From Flaveria trinervia (Eukaryota; Streptophyta; Magnoliopsida; Asterales; Asteraceae), in the NCBI GenBank assembly GCA_025506515.1, contig CM046451.1:54264356-54328355 (forward strand): a DNA stretch of 64,000 bases, given 5' to 3'. Both the position numbers and the translations under genes were made by a program. A model generated the notes under the pieces. It was not told where the DNA came from. It was given only the letters and a program-made list of their open reading frames with translations, and ran no database searches. Of this stretch, positions 1-12,015 are shown in pieces; the stretch's first letter is position 1, and each line of letters starts with the position of its first letter.

Positions 1-3000
1 CAAAACATAACAATAACAAGAACAGAACATAACAATAACAATAACAATAACAATACAAGAACAATAACAATAACAAGAACAATAACAATAACAATAAAAT
101 AACATAACAATAACAATAACAAGAACAATAACAACAAGAACAAGACACAAGAACAAGAACAACAATAACAATAACAATAACAAGAACAATAACAATAACA
201 AACACATAACAATAACAGAACAAGAACATAACAGAACAAAACAAGAACAAGAACAAGAACAAGAACAAGAACAGACAATAACAAGAACAGAACAAGAACA
301 AGAACAAGAACAAGAACAAGAACAAGAACAAGAACAGAACAAGAACAAGAACAGAACAAGAACAAGAACAAGAACAAGAACAAGAACAAGAACAAGAACA
401 AGAACAAGAACAAGAACAAGAACAAGAACAAGAAAAGAACAAGAACAAGAACAAACATAACAAGAACAAGACAGAACAAGAACAAGAACAGAACAGAACA
501 TAACAATAACAAGAACAAGAACAAGAACAAGAACAATAACAGAACAAGAACAAAACAAGAACAAACAATACAAGAACAAGAACAAGAACAAGAACAAGAA
601 CAAGAACATAACAAGACAAGAACAATAACAAACAAGAACAACAACAAGAACAATAACAAGAACCAGAACAAGAACAAGAACAGACAAGAACAAGAACAAG
701 AACAAGAACAAGAACCAAGACAAGAACAATAACAAGAACAGAACAATAACAAGAACAAGAACAAGACAGAACAATAACAAGAACAAGAACAAGAACAAGA
801 ACAAGAACAAGACGAACAAGACAAGAACAAGAACAGAACAAGAACAGAACAAGAACAAGACAAGAACAAGAACAAGACAAGAACAAGAACAAGAACAAGA
901 ACAAGAACAAGAACAAAACAAGAACCAAGAACAAGAACAAGAACAACCAAGAACAAGAACAAGAACAAGAACAAGAACAAAACAAGAACAATAACAATAA
1001 CAAGAACAAGAACAAACAAGAACAAGAACAAGAACAATAACAATAACAAGAACAAGAACAAGAACAATAACAGAACAAGAACAAGAACAAGAACAATAGA
1101 ACAAGAACAAGAACAAGAACAAGAACAAGAACAAGAACAAGAACAATAACAAACAAGAACAAGAACAATAACAAGAACAAGAACAATAACATAACAAGAA
1201 CAAGAACAAGAAAAACAACAAGAACAATAACCAGAACAAGAACAAGAACAAGAACAAGAACATAACAAGAACAGAACAATAACAAGAACAAGAACAAGAA
1301 CAAGAACATAACAATAACAGAACAAGAACAATACCAGAACAAGAACAAGAACAAAACAGAACAAGAACAAGAACAGAACAAGAACAAGAACAATAACAAG
1401 ACAGAACATAACAAGACAAGAACAGAACAAGAACAAGACAAGAACAAGAACAAGAACAAGAACAACAACAATAACAGAACAGAACAGAACAAGAACAATA
1501 ACAAGAACAAGAACAACAGAACAATAACAAGAACAAGAACAATACAAGAACAATAACAAGAACAAGAACAAGAACAAGAACAAGACAGACAGAACAAGAA
1601 CAAGAACAAGAACAAGAACAATAACAAGAACAAGAACAGAACAGAACAAGAACAAGACAAGACAAGAACAATAAAAGAACAAGAACAAGAACAAGAACAA
1701 GAACAAGAACAAGAACAAGAACAATAACAGAACAAGAACAAGAACAGAACAATAACAAGAACAATAACAAGAACAAACAAACAAGAACAAGAACAAGAAC
1801 AGACAATAACAAGAACAAGAACAAGACAAGAACAGACAATAACAAGAACAAGAACAAACAAGAACAAGAACAAGAACAAGAACAAGACAAGAACAATAAC
1901 AAGAACAAGAACAAGAACAAGAACAAGAACAAGAACAAGAACAAGAACGAACAAAACAAGAACAAGAACAAGAACAGAACAAGACAAGAACAAGAACAAG
2001 AACAAGAACAAGAACAATAACAAGAACAATAACAAGAACAAGAACAGAACAAGACAAGAACAAGAACAAGAACAAAACAAGAACAAGAACGAACAAGACA
2101 AGAACAGAACAAGAACAATAACAAGAACAAGACAAGAACAAGAACAAGAACAATACAGAACAAGAACAAGAACAATACAATAACAAGAACAAAACAAGAA
2201 CAATAACAAGAACAAGAACAAGAACAAGAACAAGAACAAAACAATAACAAGAACAGAACAAGAACAAGAACAAGAACAGAACAGAACATAACAGAACAAT
2301 AACAGACAATAACAAGAACAAGAACAATAACAAGAACAGAACAAGAACAATAACAATAACAAGAACATAACAAGAACAGAACAAGAACAAGACAAGAACA
2401 ATAACAAGAACAATAACAAGAACAGAACAAGACAAGAACAATAACAAGAACAAGAACAAGAACAGAACAAGAACAAGAACAAGACAAGAACAAGAACAAG
2501 AACAAGAACAAGAACCATAACAAGAACAAGAACAAAACAAGAACAAGACAATAACAATAACAAGAAAACAAGAACAAGACACAACAAGAACAAACAAGAA
2601 CAAGAACAAGAACAGAACAAGAACAAGAACAAGAACAGAACAGAACAATAACAAGAACAAGAACATAACAAGACAAGAACAATAACAAGAACAAGAACAA
2701 GAACAATACAAGAACAAGAACAAGAACAAGAACAAGAACAAGAACAAGAACAAGAACAAGAACAAGAACAGAACAAGAACAAGAACAAGAACAAGAACAA
2801 GAACAATAACAGAACAAGACATAACAAGAACAAGAACAGACAAGAACAAGAACAAGAACAAAAAAAAAACAAGAACAAGAACAAAACAATAACAAGAAAA
2901 GAACAAGAACAAGAACAAGAACAAGAACAAGAACAAGAACAAGAACAAGAACAAGAACAAGAACAAAACAGAACAAGAACAAGAACAAGAACATAACAAG

Positions 3001-4834
3001 AACAAACATAACAATAACAAGAACAAGACAAGAACAATAACAATAACAAGAACAAGAACAAGAACAAGAACAAGAACAAGAACAAGAACAAGACAAGAAC
3101 AAGAACAAGAACAATAACAAGAACAAGAACAAGAACAAGAACAAGAACAAGAACAAGAACATAACAAGAACAAGACATAACAAGACAAGAACAAGAACAA
3201 GAACAATAACAAGAACAATAACAAGAACAAGAACAAGAACAAGAACAGCAAGAACAAGAACCAGAACAAGAACATAACAAGAACAAGAACAAGAACAAGA
3301 CCATAACAAGAACAAGAACAAGAACAAGAACAATAACAAGAACAAGAAAAGAACAAGAACAACAATAACAGAACAAGAACAATAACAGAACAAGAACAAG
3401 AACAAGAACAATAACAAGAACAAGAACAATAAAAGAACAAGACAAGAACAATAACAAGAACAAGAACAATAAAAGAACAATAACAATAACAAGAACAAAA
3501 CAATAACAAGAACAAGAACCAGAACAGAACAAGAACAAGAACAAGAACAAGAACAAGAACAAGAACAAACAAGAACAAGAACAAGAACAAGAACAATACA
3601 AGAACAGAACAAAACAGAACAAGAACAAGAACAGAACAAGAACAAGACACGAACAAGAACAAGAACAAGAACAAGAACAGAACAAGAACAAGAACAAGAA
3701 CAAGAACAAGACAAGAACAAGAACAAGAACAAACAAGAACAAAACAAACAAGAACAATACAAGACAAACAAGAACAAGACAAGAACAAGAACAAGAACAG
3801 AACAAGACAAGAACAAGAACAAGAACAAGAACAAGAACAAGAACCAGAACAAAACAAGACAATAACAAGAACAAGAACAGAACAAGAACAAGAACAAGAA
3901 CAAGAACCAGAACAAGAACAAGAACAATAACAGAACAAGAACAGAACAGACAAGAACAAGAACAGAACATAACAGAACAAGAACAAAACAAGAACAAGAA
4001 CAAGAACAATAACAAGAACAAGAACAAGAACAGACCAGAACAAGAACAAGAACAAGACAAGAACAAGAACAAGAACAAGAACATAACAAGAACAAGAACA
4101 AACAAGAACAAGAACAAGAACAAGACAAGAACAAGAACAAGAACAAGAACAAGAACATAAAAGACAAGAACAAGACAAGAACAAGAACAGAACAAGAACA
4201 AGAACAAGAACAAGAACAAGAACAAGACAAGACAAGAACAAGAACAATAACAGAACAAGAACAAGAAAAGAACAAGACCAATAACAAGAACAATAACAAG
4301 AACAAGAACAAGAACAAGAACAAGAACAAGAACAACAGACAAGAACAAGAACAAGAACAAGAACAGAACAAGAACAAGAACAAGAACAAGAACAATAACA
4401 AGACAGAACAAGAACAAGAACAAGACAATAACAAACAAGAACAAGACAAGAAACAAGAAAAGAACAAGAACAGACAAGACAGAACAAGACCAATAACAAG
4501 AACAAGAACAAGAACAAAACAAGAACAAGAACAAGAACAAGAACAAGAACAAGAACAATAACAAGACAAGAACATAACAAGAACAAGAACAAGAACAAGA
4601 ACAAGAACAAGAACATAACAAGAACAATAACAAGAACAAGAACAAGAACAAGAACAAGACAAGACAAGAACAAGACAAGAACATGACAAGAACAAGAACA
4701 AGAACAAGAACAATACAAGACAAGAACAAGAACAAGAACAAGAACAAGTACAAGAACAAGAACAAGAACATAACAAGAACAAGAACAGAACAATACAATA
4801 ACAATAACAATAACATAACAAGAATAATAACAAT
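1..4834 (+). repeat. Degenerate hexanucleotide array (AACAAG/AACAAT)n
   Basis: The whole stretch is built from AACAAG units mixed with AACAAT units and shortened 5-base forms such as AACAG and ACAAG. The G-type unit dominates the middle, while T-type units are commoner at both ends. The strand is A-rich with C and G and has almost no T outside the AAT units. There is no coding potential. It is not the plant telomere repeat (TTTAGGG). It continues off the left edge and stops abruptly at about 4834 where Copia-A-like sequence begins. The many 5-base units could be real divergence or single-base deletions from noisy long reads. Confidence 0.95.
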
Positions 4835-5225
4835 CATGCGATCGAACAGATGCGGTTGAGCCAATCATGCGATTGGACAAATGCAGATGAACAGTTGTGT
4901 GATTGGGCAGATGCGGATGAAAAATGCGAATGAGATTGCTCAGTCGTAGGAATGGATGTGCGACTAAGTTCATTCATGTGTATGGGAGGTGCGAATGAGT
5001 GCAGTCATGTGATTGAGTCAATCGTGCGACTAAAGGCTGTTGGTTTTGAAATTAAGTGTTTTTGGTACTTTGACACAAAATATGAATTTTTACGAACCCT
5101 AATCTGCTGTAAGCTGAAAACATGAACTTTTAGATCTGGAGACGTCGAAAACACTATTTTAAACAAAAAGATGGTGTTTTTTAATGAAAAACGTGATATT
5201 TACACCAATCGATCGAATCACACGC
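4835..5225 (+). other. Copia-A-like motif remnant and AT-rich filler
   Basis: The first 200 bases carry words such as GCGATTGG, GCGGATGA, GCGAATGA and GTGCGACTAA, the vocabulary of the Copia-A LTRs and spacers. The remainder (about 5040-5225) is AT-rich with no ORF or recognisable domain. It probably belongs to a truncated Copia-A element whose LTR follows, but it does not align by eye to the LTR copies at 40378 or 42979. Confidence 0.5.
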
Positions 5226-5886
5226 AAAATCAAATGGGGTATGAATGAAATACAAGTGTGGTTGATGTTTATAATGTTGAATATTTCATTGTTTATTGTG
5301 TAATAACGCATATTGAACTAACTATATAGGTTTGTGGTTGTTTACATAGTTCTTCGTCAATAATGGTTGAGAAATATGTTTAAAATAATCGTGTGAAGTT
5401 CTCATGCGAATGGACCATGCTAATGCACCATACACATGAATACTTCATGCTAATGGACCAGTCGCACGACTGAACCAGGAGACTGGATCAGTCGCACGAT
5501 TGTAACATACGATTGACTTAGTCACATGACTAAACCTTCAGTCGTGCGGATGGATCAACCGCATGATTCAGTCGCACGACTAAAGCATGCAAATGGTTTA
5601 GTCGTACGATTGGAAGACCCTAACCTATAAATACCACTTATTTCGTGGAAAAAAATAACAATTTGAATACCTACGCACATAATCATACCCTAGCCGTCCA
5701 GAGACTCAAGAAAACTTGTTCCAAGTTCATAGATCATAGTTGATTCTTCTCTAATCATTCTTAACATTTCATTAATCGTTAGATTGATCTGAACTGTGTT
5801 CTCCCTAATTGGATCGCCAATCAAATAGGATTCCACACTATTTGAGTTGGTATACGCGGAAAATCAGTTAGTACTCCGTACGTACA
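5226..5886 (+). repeat. Copia-A LTR, plus strand, 5'-truncated
   Basis: From the words GGTATGAATGAAATACAAGTG onward this matches the Copia-A LTRs at 40378-41040 (plus) and 42979-43678 (minus). The shared order is an AT-rich U3 start, an array of CAGTCGCACGACTGA-type words (about 5400-5610), a TATA box at 5626, a conserved CCAGAGACTCAAGAAAAC leader and a 3' end in GTACA. The first part of the LTR (TGTTGATACTG in the copy at 40378) is missing. Sequence after 5886 matches the position just inside the other 5' LTR, so this was a 5' LTR before the element was cut at about 5905. Confidence 0.8.
5626..5633 (+). promoter_or_regulatory. TATA box of Copia-A LTR
   Basis: TATAAATA lies immediately 3' of the CGAC-word array and upstream of the conserved LTR leader. 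It is in the same place in the copies at about 40823 (plus) and 43228-43235 (minus). Confidence 0.7.
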
Positions 5887-5905
5887 CGGTCCCTAACAAG
5901 AATAG
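5887..5905 (+). other. Copia-A internal start (PBS position)
   Basis: CGGTCCCTAACAAG follows the LTR end. The minus-strand Copia-A at 42978 has TGGTCCCCCCTAACAAAG in the same place. Both start like a PBS (TGG or CGG) but do not match the usual initiator tRNA-Met PBS TGGTATCAGAGC seen in Copia-B. Homology to Copia-A ends here and Gypsy-1 begins. Confidence 0.45.
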
Positions 5906-5939
5906 GATTACCTTTGATCTTTTCAAGCTTTTGAATCGT

Positions 5940-6718
5940 AGCCTCGATTACCTTGACACTTCCTAACTCTTTCTGACCAGTATCACCCCAACACACAGGT
6001 GTTCGGCATCTCCTACCATATAGCATCTCATAAGGGGGCATACCAATGTTGGTATGATAACAGTTGTTATATGAGAACTTAGCTAACGGTAAGTGGTCAT
6101 CCCAACTTCCTCCAAAATCAATGACGCATGCCCGGAGCATATCTTCCAGCGTCTGAATGGTCTTTTCCGACTGACCATCTATCTGAGGATGATAAGCCGT
6201 GCTAATATGTAACCTCGTCCCCATTGCATCGTGGAATTTCTTCTAAAATTTTGATGTAAACCGGGTGTCACGATCAGACACAATAGACACCGGCACACCA
6301 TGATGAGTTACGATCTCCTTAATGAAAAGATCAACCAACCTCTTGAATGAATATGTCTCGCGGATCGGTAGAAAGTGAGCACTCTTTGTCAAACGATCAA
6401 CTATCACCCATATAGCATCATACCCTCACGCGGTGCGCAGTATCTTCATAATAAATCCATGGTGATGTGCTTCCACTTCCACTCCGGTATATCCAAAGGT
6501 TGGATCTTCCCATACGGATTCTGATGCTCCGCCTTCACTTGCAAGCAAGTAAGGCACTTACTCACATACTCCACCACATCACGCTTCATACCCGGCCACC
6601 AATAGTATTTCTTCATCTCTTGGTACATCTTCGTAGCACAGGAATGAATAGAGTATCGAGTCTTATGAGCTTCGTCCATGATCTTCATACGTAGATCCCC
6701 AAAATGAGGAATCCACAT
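5940..6718 (-). pseudogene. Gypsy-1 integrase (broken)
   Basis: This part of pol inserts the cDNA. The His/Cys zinc-binding region is visible (EAHKTRYSIHS followed by KCLTCLQ, about 6670-6530), then the first catalytic aspartate in ITMDL (about 6450), a second block HGVPVSIVSDRDTRF (about 6290), and the third block STAYHPQIDGQSEKTIQ with the catalytic glutamate (about 6195). Breaks: a frame change just after ITMDL, and a stop in place of the tryptophan expected before KKFH (about 6243). Homology to integrase ends near 5940, so the C-terminal end is lost. The last about 24 residues readable beyond there are not integrase. Confidence 0.85.
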
Positions 6719-6958
6719 TCATCCAAATCGGGTTCTAACACCAAGTGTGTTTTCACCCAATTCCGCAACCTGACCTTTCATTCTTTTAGAGTTATGATGA
6801 TCTTCCTTCAATGCCTGATCTTGAAACTCCTTAACCTGCTTTATCACATCGGAGGTCATGATTAATTTGTAAGCTTTCACCCGAATCGGCTTGGGTCTCT
6901 CTTTTCGGCTAAGGGCATCTGCCACCACGTTGGCTTTGCCCGGATGGTAGTGGATCTC
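6719..6958 (-). pseudogene. Gypsy-1 RNase H, C-terminal part
   Basis: EIHYHPGKANVVADALSR (about 6955-6900) is the characteristic end of the Ty3/gypsy RNase H domain and is followed by the RNase H-integrase linker. The reading begins exactly at the Copia-C insertion point. The preceding residues of the same domain lie at 18656 and above, which confirms that the two gypsy blocks were once continuous. Confidence 0.85.
6954..6958. repeat. Target-site duplication ATCTC (left copy)
   Basis: ATCTC precedes the Copia-C LTR here and the same five bases follow the other LTR at 18651-18655. Removing one copy with the insert restores continuity of the gypsy RNase H reading. Five bases is the normal copia duplication length. 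Confidence 0.92.
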
Positions 6959-7757
6959 TGCAGGATCAGTGAAGGAGGTCACTTTCAACACAACAACACA
7001 AAGAGGAGATTAACCAAACTTAATCAAATAGTAAGACTGGATTAACCACAAATATGACACTAAGAACACAAGTAATCAGAAAGAGATAGAACAAAAGAAA
7101 ACAAGTGTTTGGTTTTCAAGGATGTAGTATATTGCTTTCTCAAGTTCTATTACAAGTGTTACAAAGCATAATGGAAAGATTCAAGAACAAGGAATACTTA
7201 TACTACATCCTACAGCCGGCTATACTTTGAAAGCCAGCTGGATACAATTGACTAAACACAAACAAAATTAATTATAGAGTCAAAAGGTAGATTGTCTTTT
7301 GACTAGTGACTATGACATGCCATAGCTCACATCCTTATCTATTACAGAAAGGAAAAAGTGAATGAAGAAGAAAGTTTACAAACTTAAGACCTCAATGTAC
7401 AGTTACCAAAAGCATGGACCTTTTCACCAACTCATCTAAGTTGGTGACTTTACAGAGATGCAGCGGAAAGGTGTCTAGCTTTATGGAACAATATATCAGA
7501 TAAAGCATGTGTCAAAAGTCTTCAGAAGAAATTTGTCTTCATGAGTTGAAGCTTTGGAAAACTTTGTCTCTGAGGCTTCGGAAGACTTCATCTTTGGCTT
7601 CGGAAGTTATTGGTCTTGGCTTCAGAAGATTTCACACTTAGAATATTTCTGTTGCATGTGTGAAACTTCCTAAGCATTCTTCTTCAATGCACTGGTGCAG
7701 CATGCAGGATAGACATTGGATGTTTGGGTTGCATTAGCCTCTTCATTAATCTCTACA
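6959..7757 (-). repeat. Copia-C 3' LTR
   Basis: It begins TGCAGGATCAGTG and ends TCTCTACA in plus orientation and matches 17853-18650 along its length. CTTCGGAAG-type words cluster at 7530-7640, upstream (in element orientation) of a TATAAGTAT-like box at about 7196-7204. On the element's own strand the LTR starts TGTAGAGATTAATGAAG. Confidence 0.92.
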
Positions 7758-7770
7758 AACTCCCCCTAGG
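7758..7770 (-). other. Copia-C polypurine tract
   Basis: AACTCCCCCTAGG on the plus strand is a minus-strand run CCTAGGGGGAGTT touching the 3' LTR. This is the plus-strand cDNA primer site. Confidence 0.8.
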
Positions 7771-7912
7771 CTGATGCTACCAAAACACTTAGTAGACTTC
7801 AGATATCAACAATCCTCATTAGGATGATCACCTTTCATTTCTTCATAAGGTGATCAGGATCCTTCAGACTGTCAATGTGTCTTCTCATGTCAAAGAGATC
7901 ATGCAGAGGCAA

Positions 7913-10329
7913 CTAAAACATATCTTTCCAGGTGTAAATGTCTTCAGTGCCTTGATCCCTAATGACATGCCATCTTTCTGGATTTGTGGTGTATGTCGAA
8001 GACAAGATGGGTCTTCCTAATGCTAGAGGAGCTATTTGAATTAGAGTTGATGTAGCATCCTCTGGCTGCACATCCTTAAGATGTTCTGACTCATCCTGGG
8101 GTTTAGAAGAGGGTGCAGTCTTCTTCTTTGGCTTTGGTTTAGAAGCCATCCTCTTCTTTCTCTTTATAGGTTTTACTAAGAAGATTGGCTTGTAGTACCA
8201 TATTGATCTGCATTTCCTTTTTCAGTTGGGACTTCCTCTCTCCTAGGCTCAAAAGGAGAGGGAGTTGACCCTGCTGTGGAACAGAAGATGAAGCTTGCTG
8301 ATATTCAGCAGGAGGTCCAGGTTGTGTTGTCTCTGGTTATTCAACCTTAATCTCCACTTCAGGTGGGGCTTGACTTGGAGGGGAGTGTATGTTAATGAGC
8401 TCTCCACTTTTGATCTTCTGCTTGATCACCCTGATATGCTCATCCATAGTGGATAGAGACATGGGGCCAAGTCTCCTTCTGGAGAATCCATACAGCTTCA
8501 AGAAGCTTATCATCCTTTGCCTGTCAGCTGATTTCTTCATGCTTTTTTGGATAATGGCTCTTGATTTTGCAACTTCTTCCCTTAGCTTTCTCTTAGTTGT
8601 CTTTTTGTCCTTGACTACCTCAAGTTTAAGTTGTTTTAAGTACTCAAACTCAACATAGTCATAGGACAAGGGAAGAAGTGCTTCTGCCTGATAGAGGCAT
8701 GTGGCACTCAGGTAGTTGATCATCTTGATCCTATCTTCTTTTTTGTCTACCTGAGGTTTTTGTTGAGCCACATCCTCTTGTGTAGGACTTTCTTGAACTG
8801 GGGAGAGGGTAGGCATATGCTTGTATAGTGTTTTCTTTCTTCTCTCTTCTTTGACTTGTACTAGAAGCTCTGCATCTTCTTCCTCCTTCTTCTCCCTTGA
8901 CCTTTCCAGGTCAACCAGTTCATTAACTCTTCTAAGGGGAGAGAAATGATATTGTCCATGTCATAGTTCCTTGTCTACAGATAGTTTATCCTAACTGCTG
9001 CCCTTAACTCATCATTCTGAGTATCTGGTCTGGGGGCAACCCTGATAGCAGACTCTATGAGCCAACTTGTCAGCTTTTCTTGATTTGCTTCTAAGGTGGA
9101 ACTCTACAGTGATCCTGTCTTGGATTCTTTGAGCCAACTTGTCAGCTTTTCTTGATTTGCTTGGAATCACAAGTGGCATGCTGACTAGATTCAGACTGTC
9201 ATAATAGTTCAAGGTCTGAAAATTGAAGATCTCTTGCTGCCCTTGAACATTCATGACGATTAGGGCTCTTTTGTTGTTGTCATACCTCCATCCAATGATA
9301 TGATTGGAAGTTGACGGAGATGACATTGCCCTTGGTATCCCTTCCTCAAATAGACTCTGTAACAAGGAGTCTATAGATTTCACATTAATATGAACTTGAG
9401 GAAGTTTTTGAGTAGGCACAATTGCAAGTAAGGATGGTGAGTCCTCAGTGTCAATACTCCCTAAAGAACTCCCAGGTTTTGTGGTTGTAATGACCTTCTC
9501 CCCCCTTTTTGGTAGCATCACCCATTTGCATAGTTGAGGAAGGAGTTAGGTCAAGCACCTCCACAGGTTCTTGTGTTCCTGGTTGAGCTCTTCTTAAAGG
9601 TCTCCCAGCTAGTTGTTCCTTAAGATATGATATCTCAAGTTGCTGATCATTGACCCTGTTCTGCAAGGTAGTCACTTGAGATTCAAGGTGACAAACCTTG
9701 GAGACTAAATAGGTGCATGTTGTAGATAGTTATTGCACCTTTAGTCGTAGATTCCCCTAATCTTCATCAGAAGACTCGTTGGGGGATGAGATAATTGGAC
9801 CAAAGTCCTCACTCTCACCACCAGCTTCAGTTTCTTGGCTACTGGATTTCCTCTACTCACTGGCAATCTCAGTTGAGATGTCAGTGGGATGAGTTGCCAT
9901 GGTTGAGGTCTTAATTATGTAATCACTTTAAAAAATGAGAGCCTCTTCCATATGGACATCCTGAACAGGTTCAGAAGTGTCCACTTCAGTAGTAGGTGAC
10001 TGATGGGGGCTAGAAATAGGAGCCTTAGAAGCACTCATCTTTCTTTGACTAGGGGAAAAGAAGAGAGAATCATGGTACTCACTGTAATCTAGATCTTCAT
10101 CGGTATAGAAATCAAGGTTGGGGATTGTTTGGTTGAGATCTATAGGCTAGGGATGGTAACTATCCCCTGAAGGTTAATCACTTGAGTATTGAGACTCAGA
10201 GTGATGGCATAAGGTAGTTTGGCTAATGAGCTCATCAGGCTGAGCATGAGGAACCTCAACACTGATCCTTAAAGAGATGGGAGTGGTTTGCTCCTCAAGA
10301 GAAGTGGGAGCTCCAATGTCCAATTCCTC
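7913..10329 (-). pseudogene. Copia-C ORF3, middle and C-terminal part
   Basis: This continues ORF3 from 10330 towards the PPT in several frames: 9675-9451, 9521-9012, 8816-8337 and 8149-7913. The 8816-8337 piece is highly charged and probably helical (a KKEDRIK region, then repeated Lys/Glu/Arg residues). The last piece is Lys/Pro-rich (MASKPKPKKKTAPSS) and ends about 140 bp from the PPT. A duplicated segment with RKADKLAQRIQ / RKADKLAHRVC is visible at about 9150-9050. Nothing resembles a transmembrane helix or signal peptide. The stretch 9676-10329 holds low-complexity Ser/Pro/Glu-type coding sequence with stops. Function unknown. Confidence 0.6.
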
Positions 10330-11274
10330 CTATGTGGGTAAGTATATGGGGGCCTCCACAGACTGAATAGTCTGAGCAGGGGTTTGTTTGGATTTTCTTT
10401 GGTAGGTGATGGTGATTTGAGGTTGTGTGGGTGATAGGGATGTAGCAGGTGTGGGTTCAACACTAGCTTGTGCTGCTAGGTTGTCACCTTGAGCCATGAG
10501 CTCTAACATTTTAGGGACTAAGGCTGTTTCTACCCCAGAGAAGCCAACGGTTGGCTTTCTCAGTATTTTAAAGATGTCGGGCTTCATCTGTCCTAGTTTA
10601 AGAATGTTACCTGTTTCCCTTAACTATGAGCCCAGTTCACAGTTAAGAATGTACTGGACATATCTAGGAAACATGTAATATTCTAAGGAGTCTAAGTTAG
10701 CAAGAAAGTTGGTATAAACAAACTGATAATACCTAAACTTGACCTCCTGAATCATTCCATGGACAATGAAGGAGAGATCCTCAAGAATCTGGTCCCATCC
10801 ACCATGCTTGTTTGATAAGCTGTGGATGACCACATGGAGCAGGAATCTCCACTTGGATGAGACCTTCCCTTTCCTAAAGGTCTTTATAGAGAAATCTCCC
10901 TCATATCCCATTTTCTCAAAGGAATGATTAACAGCTTCCTTTGGAAAGAACACCTCACCTTCTTCATCATCCAGCTGAAGATGCATGTTGATGATGGCCA
11001 GAGTGATGAAGATTGTTCTCACCTGTACTGTGGCAGACAGTGCCTTCTCCCCATCCATAACGACCTCTTGGAAGGTCTTCCAAAATTCAATCAGATGATC
11101 CTCATATAGTGGAGGATCAATGGTTAGGGAGGTGAAGTAGTTTGACAAAGCTAAGAATCGACAAACCTCTGAGAAATGAGGATCTTTCTCAGAGCTTAAC
11201 AGAGCAACTTGGTTGTGTTGCCCGTGTAGCTGCATGGTAAAGTTTGGGTCATTTATGTGAGCAAGGTTGGTCAT
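10330..11274 (-). pseudogene. Copia-C ORF3, N-terminal conserved domain
   Basis: Starts at ATG 11274 (MTNLAHINDPNF), about 110 bp after a TATA-like box. The first 216 residues are open. They contain a pattern shared with ORF3 of Copia-A and Copia-B: a hydrophobic stretch with FLALSNYFTSLTIDPPLY, an aromatic FW about ten residues later, a GYEG turn, a WDQ block, and an F..F..NL...YYMFPRYVQ block near residue 205. A frame change near 10624-10587 leads into a Thr/Pro/Gln-rich segment. It sits after pol, where some Sireviruses carry an envelope-like ORF, but no membrane segment is visible. The shared pattern across three families argues that it is a real, selected protein of unknown role. Confidence 0.7.
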
Positions 11275-11386
11275 TGAGAGGTAGCTTAAAGATGAAGAAA
11301 GAAGGAAGAAATAAATTTTAGAGAGAAATTTGGGAATTTAGGTTTGGAGGAAGAACAGATGATAGAAAGAGGGGAAAACCGTTAGG

Positions 11387-11392
11387 TTTATA
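11387..11392 (-). promoter_or_regulatory. TATA box in front of Copia-C ORF3
   Basis: Minus-strand TATAAA lies between the TTCCGAAG array (11476-11830) and the ORF3 start at 11274. The same array-TATA-ORF3 order occurs in Copia-A and Copia-B. Promoter activity is an inference. Confidence 0.5.
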
Positions 11393-11475
11393 TGTGAAAA
11401 GGATTTCAGATAAAGTTTAATAAAAGAGGATAAACTTTACACCTCTGAAAAAGTAGTTTACTTTTGCTCAAAAAG

Positions 11476-11830
11476 TAGTTTTCTTGGAAGTCAAAAAGCT
11501 TCCGAAGGTAAATTATCTTCGGAAGTTTTTAATGAAAAAGCTTCCGAAGCTAAAATGACTTCAGAAGAATTTCATGAGAGTTTTGAAAAATTTGCTTCGG
11601 AAGGGAAATTAATACTTGAATGCTTTGTATATATAACAACAAAGCTTCTGAGAGTTAATTTTGCTTCGGAAGAAAATGGTCCTTGAAAATAAATAAGTAT
11701 CTGAGACAAGTATTTAAGCTTCGGAAGATATTTCAGAAATCTCTTCCGAAGGTAAAATTTCTTAGACAGTTATTTGTTTTGAAGGCATGATTTTCTTCCG
11801 AAGTTAAAAAAATAATTTCTGAAGGATCAA
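11476..11830 (-). repeat. CTTCCGAAG-word array upstream of Copia-C ORF3
   Basis: At irregular spacing this AT-rich spacer repeats variants of CTTCCGAAG / CTTCGGAAG (arms CTTC and GAAG around one variable base), among them 11499-11507, 11516-11524, 11541-11549, 11604-11612, 11663-11671 and 11743-11751. The same words fill the Copia-C LTRs and the gag-pol linker. No ORF is present. The adjoining 11831-12015, up to the end of RNase H, holds AT-rich sequence with nothing I recognise. Confidence 0.8.
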
Positions 11831-12015
11831 AATTTTCATAAATCTAAGGAAAGTCTTCAAAAAGATATTTTCCATCCAAAGAAACCAAAAGCTTATGAAA
11901 GTGATGAACTAGACAACTTAGGACACACATATTTTAAGAAATAATAAGAACTAGTTTTTAAGAAAAACCTACTCAAAGTTAATCATCCCAATAGCTGATA
12001 TAGATATTTAAATCT

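Noticed and set aside
1..4834. Telomere or interstitial telomeric array
   Set aside because: The unit is AACAAG/AACAAT, not TTTAGGG or a close variant.
5868..5940. Extra C-terminal residues of Gypsy-1 integrase
   Set aside because: The reading passes from integrase through the junction into Copia-A leader sequence; the residues do not fit an integrase end.
7530..7640. CTTCCGAAG words as heat-shock elements
   Set aside because: Heat-shock elements need GAA and TTC blocks separated by two bases. Here TTC and GAA are separated by one base.
7913..11274. ORF3 as a true envelope glycoprotein
   Set aside because: No signal peptide, transmembrane helix, Cys pattern or furin-like site is visible. 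Only the position after pol is envelope-like.
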